Of a DNA stretch of 64,000 bases, positions 60,561 to 64,000 are shown in pieces; the stretch's first letter is position 1, and every line of letters begins with the position of its first letter. Source of the DNA: Uranotaenia lowii (Eukaryota > Arthropoda > Insecta > Diptera > Culicidae); assembly GCF_029784155.1 (NCBI RefSeq), contig NC_073691.1:27385976-27449975 (forward strand), written 5' to 3'. The notes below the pieces were generated by a model. That model was not told where the DNA came from and searched no databases. It worked only from the letters and a program-made list of their open reading frames with translations. The translations under genes and the position numbers were made by a program.

Positions 60561-61500
60561 TATGATGAAAATCAATGCTAGTGTTTTGAAAATCAAACTA
60601 GGACTTGTGAAAAAGGTAAACCTATGGCAACACTCATCCAGCAACTAAATTATAGTAGGTTTAAAACTAATTGGTAGAGATAAACTTTAAACTTAAAAGT
60701 TCATTCATCTCTGAAAAAAAAACGAATCATATGACTTATGGTCTTCCGATGTAGATGGATTTTTTTCTGAAAAAAAATTACATCAACCAGCTGATTTCTG
60801 ATAAAAGTTTCCACTAACCGGCTTATCTAACAGTGTGACCCATAAAAATGCGAACATCTGTCATGAAGATTCAAAAACACTTTTCTTGGTGTTAACATGA
60901 TTTAAATTTTTTTTTATTGATTCAGGCATGTAGATGAACATTTTTAGAAACTAGAACTTTATGTGCCGACTTTCGTTCTGAACTACTCTCAGGCGAGATC
61001 TAAATCGGTAGCATATCTTCGAAATATAAGCCTCTGACATTGAAGCCCACACCGTAGAGATGGAAGCCTTCTGATAATCAACAATTGGGCTAATTCGAGA
61101 TCTAACGGGAATCTGCTTAAATTTCATGATTACAAATTTTACCACTTTTTCAGTGTGTGCAGACCATGACCTTCCACTTCCCAGCTTCCGGGAACATGGT
61201 CCACCAAGGAGAGATTTTTTTCACGCGGGAAACAGTCGCGAGATGGCATGTTTAAGCCGCCGAAATTTGCTCCGGAGAGTTTTTCCTTTGTGAACACTTG
61301 ACCTTAAGCTGAAACTGTATTGCTGGATTGTTAACGTCAGTTGACAAATGAAGGTTAGAGCTAATACACTCACAAAAAGTTGAGGAGGTAGTCATTTAGC
61401 TACAACCACTAAGCGTAGAATTACGCATTTTTTCTTGTCAATGTATAGCTTGTATAAAATTGTATAGAATAGGTCCATTCTCTTCAAGATCAGTATGTGA
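60561..61500. other. Intergenic DNA, no supported gene
   Basis: Mostly AT-rich. 61.15-61.33 kb has higher complexity but no exon or RNA gene that I can support. Confidence 0.5.
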
Positions 61501-61539
61501 TAGTGTCAAAATAGCAATATGAAAAATTTCAACCATATA

Positions 61540-62485
61540 ACAGAATTCAACCATGTGACATAATCTCATCATGCAACATAATCTGGGCATGCTACATAAT
61601 CAGTCTAAGAGACATAATCGAAACATGCTACATATTCAGACCATGTGGTATAATCTGGCCATATAGCCTAGTCCGACCATGCGACATAATCGGCCATGCA
61701 ACAAAATTGAACCATGTGACACAATCGACCATGTAACGGCATCCAGCCATGAAACATAATCGGACCATGTAACGGCATCCGGCCATGAAACATCATCAGA
61801 CTGCTACACAATCCAACTATAAGACAAAATCAGACTAAGTAAAAAAATCGACCATGGAAATAATCCAACCATGTGACATAATTCGACTTTGTGACAAAAT
61901 CTGATCATGTGACATAATCCGACCATGCAACATATTCCGATTAAGCAAAATAATCAGACTATAAAACATAATCCGACCATACAACATCATCTGACCATGT
62001 GATATAATCCGACTATGCAACATAATCAACCATCTATCAAAATCTGACCATGTAACATAATCTAACTATGTGACATATTTTTTATGAAATTATTTTATCG
62101 GCTGTATCGATCAAACATTATATTCTTTGAGAAAGAATATTTCAGAATTGAAAGATTATAGACGGATAGAAGATTAGAATAAGGTGAAAGATGTTGAAAA
62201 TCAGCGGAACGAAGACACAATCCGACCATGCAGCATATTCGGACCATGTGACATAATCCAACCATGCAACATAATCCAAAAAAGTGACATAATTAGACCA
62301 TGAAACATAAACTGACCATGTGACATAATCCAACCATGCAACATATTCCGAATTTGTTACATAATCTGACCACGCAAAATAATCGGACCATATGACATAA
62401 TCCGACCATGCAACATAATCCCACTGTGTGACATAAGCTGATTATACAACATATTCGGATCATGTGACATAATCCGACAACGCGA
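61540..62485. repeat. 18-bp minisatellite (CATAATCCGACCATGTGA)
   Basis: Diverged tandem units of about 17-18 bp, alternating GACCATGTGACATAATC and GACCATGCAACATAATC types, run from 61540 to about 62065 and from 62215 to 62485. A 150-bp non-repeat segment separates the two parts. Six-residue periodic frames on minus reflect the 18-bp unit and are not annotated as protein. Confidence 0.88.
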
Positions 62486-62723
62486 CATGCGATGAATATT
62501 ATGCCACTGGGGAACATCGCCAATCATCGCCTCCGCCGCTGGCTGTCTACGTTGCTGGCCATCTTCGTTGCTCGCTGTCTCTGTAATTGGTCCACGGTGT
62601 CACTGAACTACTGCCAATCGATATCTGAGTTGGATTTCCACGAACTAAGATTGAAGCACAACAACGTCTGTTCAGTTCGACGGCAAATAGAGAACGAAAC
62701 CGAGTCGACCGACGAGCCCTTTT

Positions 62724-62731
62724 TTTATATA
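62724..62731 (-). promoter_or_regulatory. Possible TATA box facing the 18-bp minisatellite
   Basis: TATATAAA on minus stands in a GC-richer 300-bp segment (62490-62830) that differs from its surroundings. A transcript starting about 30 bp downstream would run leftward into the minisatellite. The first ATG after it opens only a 12-codon frame. No gene can be supported, so this may be chance or a captured promoter fragment. Confidence 0.3.
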
Positions 62732-62969
62732 CCTTTAGTAGGAACGGAAAATGAAAATCAATCAAGAGGCGGGGCTTCCGTGTTTTCTTTTTTATTATTT
62801 TGGCTTGGTGACGATGTCATAATCCTTTAGATGTGATGTCTGTTAAAGAGGTTATTTCGTGACGCGACATTTGTTCGCAAATTTCAATCAATCAAAAAAT
62901 ATCCTCAAAAATCGTCAAAAACAACCCAAAACAGTCTTCTAAATTACTGTTATGGTTAAAAAAGTTCTG

Positions 62970-63930
62970 TTAAAGTGAATCGAGACTTCTGTAATAAAAA
63001 TATTTACGCTTTTAGAAAAAAAAAAAATAAAAAAAAACGAGACGTCTGCTTAGCGATTGAGACATTCCACAAGCTTCTCTAAATAGGACAACAATACGTT
63101 AAGATTGGTGCTGGTGCAAATAGTGTTAAAGTTAAGTGAGAGTGAAACTGTTAAGTAGATTAAAGTTAGAGTTACCGATGGTTCAACAGATGTTTGGCTT
63201 CGGTTTAGTTTCGTCTAAAGTTTAGCTATAACTCTACTTAAAGAATTATTTATGTTCTCGTTCTCTACAGGCAGAAGTCTCAATCCATTGAAATTTTACG
63301 AGTTTAAAACTTGGAGTGCGTAAAAATTAACAGTAGATTGCGATTTCTGCTTTCAGAGAGTTGTACGGAAAATAGTGTTTTCTGATTCATGACTGTTTTG
63401 AACCTGGTTGAAAATTTAACTTTTTAGAAAATAATACTATAAAATATTAAGGCATCATGCTAAGATTATTGCTTGAATAATTCGGAATCTTTTTCTACAA
63501 AAGATATTATGAGGGATTGAAAATTTTTTAAGTTAATTCAAGATAGATTGAAAAGAGATGATTGACCATGCAGTTTAAAGTCTCTATAATACAACAAAAA
63601 ACAAACGAAATAGATTGAACATCCTGCTTACGCAGAATCTTAACGTGATCTGGTACTCTTGTATGCAAAATGATAAAAAAGATGAAAAAAAAGAAAGGCG
63701 CTCAGTATCAAACCAAACCTTTAGCACGTTAAAAGTTGATTGGGACTTCTGTTTGCTTAAAATGTGGAAAATTATATTCAAACTATACAAATTGTCAACA
63801 GAAAATAGTGAAAAAAATTTAGGCTTCTGTTGATATAAAATTAAAAAAAAAAACACATCGACTACCGGAAAAATAAAAGTGCATTGAGACTACCGATGAT
63901 TGAATATGAAAAAGTGGATCGACACTTCTG
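62970..63930. repeat. GATTGAGACTTCTG repeat cluster, right copy 2
   Basis: Scattered copies at about 62978, 63038, 63055, 63740, 63817, 63880 and 63918 in plus orientation, and one inverted copy (GCAGAAGTCTCAATCCATTG) near 63271. Spacing is looser than in the other clusters. The array probably continues beyond the right edge. Confidence 0.6.
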
Positions 63931-64000
63931 CTTAAATAAAATACGGATAGTCACTTCGAATAGTTCAATACATTTTATTGAATTGGCCACATGAAAAATG

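Noticed and set aside
62490..62830. Histone-like gene behind the TATATAAA box
   Set aside because: The first ATG downstream opens only 12 codons and no histone sequence follows.

Overview
This is eukaryotic nuclear DNA, most likely from a dipteran insect and probably a mosquito-like fly. The points for this are a cadherin gene split by GT-AG introns, a small TATA-driven secreted-protein gene with a 63-bp intron, an I-clade non-LTR retrotransposon, TTAA- and 8-bp-TSD inverted-repeat elements, and very AT-rich intergenic DNA. I cannot name the species. The window is gene-poor: I can support two host genes, both on the minus strand, and everything else is repeats, mobile-element remains or unassigned unique DNA.

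Layout. 1-1.1 kb holds a decayed repeat built on GATTGAGACTTCTGCT, which returns at 60.2-60.6 and 63-64 kb. 1.82-2.06 kb is a foldback element. Cadherin coding exons lie at 3994-4238 and 12174-12429. They are joined by a 7.9-kb intron that carries a broken I-clade retrotransposon in the same orientation as the gene (about 7.38-11.63 kb), itself interrupted by an inverted-repeat element with a tRNA-like core. 14.05-14.29 kb is a short TTAA-flanked element. 14.4-18.2, 19.2-22.6 and 23.9-24.2 kb are 9-bp satellite (TTGACAAAA / TTGTCAAAA) with higher-order structure. 27.3-28.1 and 38.4-41.2 kb are the sister 9-mer (ATGACAAAA) in opposite orientations, and 41.2-44.1 kb returns to TTTTGACAA. 29.99-32.09 kb is a 2.1-kb piggyBac-like non-autonomous element with TTAA duplications, hairpin motifs and a tRNA-related insert. 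34.2-35.7 kb is a CTCTA pentanucleotide array. 47.76-48.13 kb is a hAT-type short element with a perfect 8-bp target duplication. 52.04-54.08 kb is a large foldback element with about 160-bp internal tandem units. 57.6-57.93 kb is the small secreted-protein gene, with its TATA box at 58.0 kb and poly(A) signal at 57.48 kb. 58.7-59.1 kb is a possible LTR. 61.5-62.5 kb is an 18-bp minisatellite.

The two host genes show no functional link. The cadherin fragment encodes a signal peptide and the start of the first extracellular repeat; the remaining exons lie beyond the left edge, and the 5' untranslated exon(s) lie to the right of 12430. The long open frames inside the satellites, up to 774 codons, are artefacts of a 9-bp unit that is a multiple of three without stops. 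The most notable non-coding content is the 9-bp satellite family (more than 13 kb of the window), whose variants switch orientation in blocks and carry higher-order repeats.
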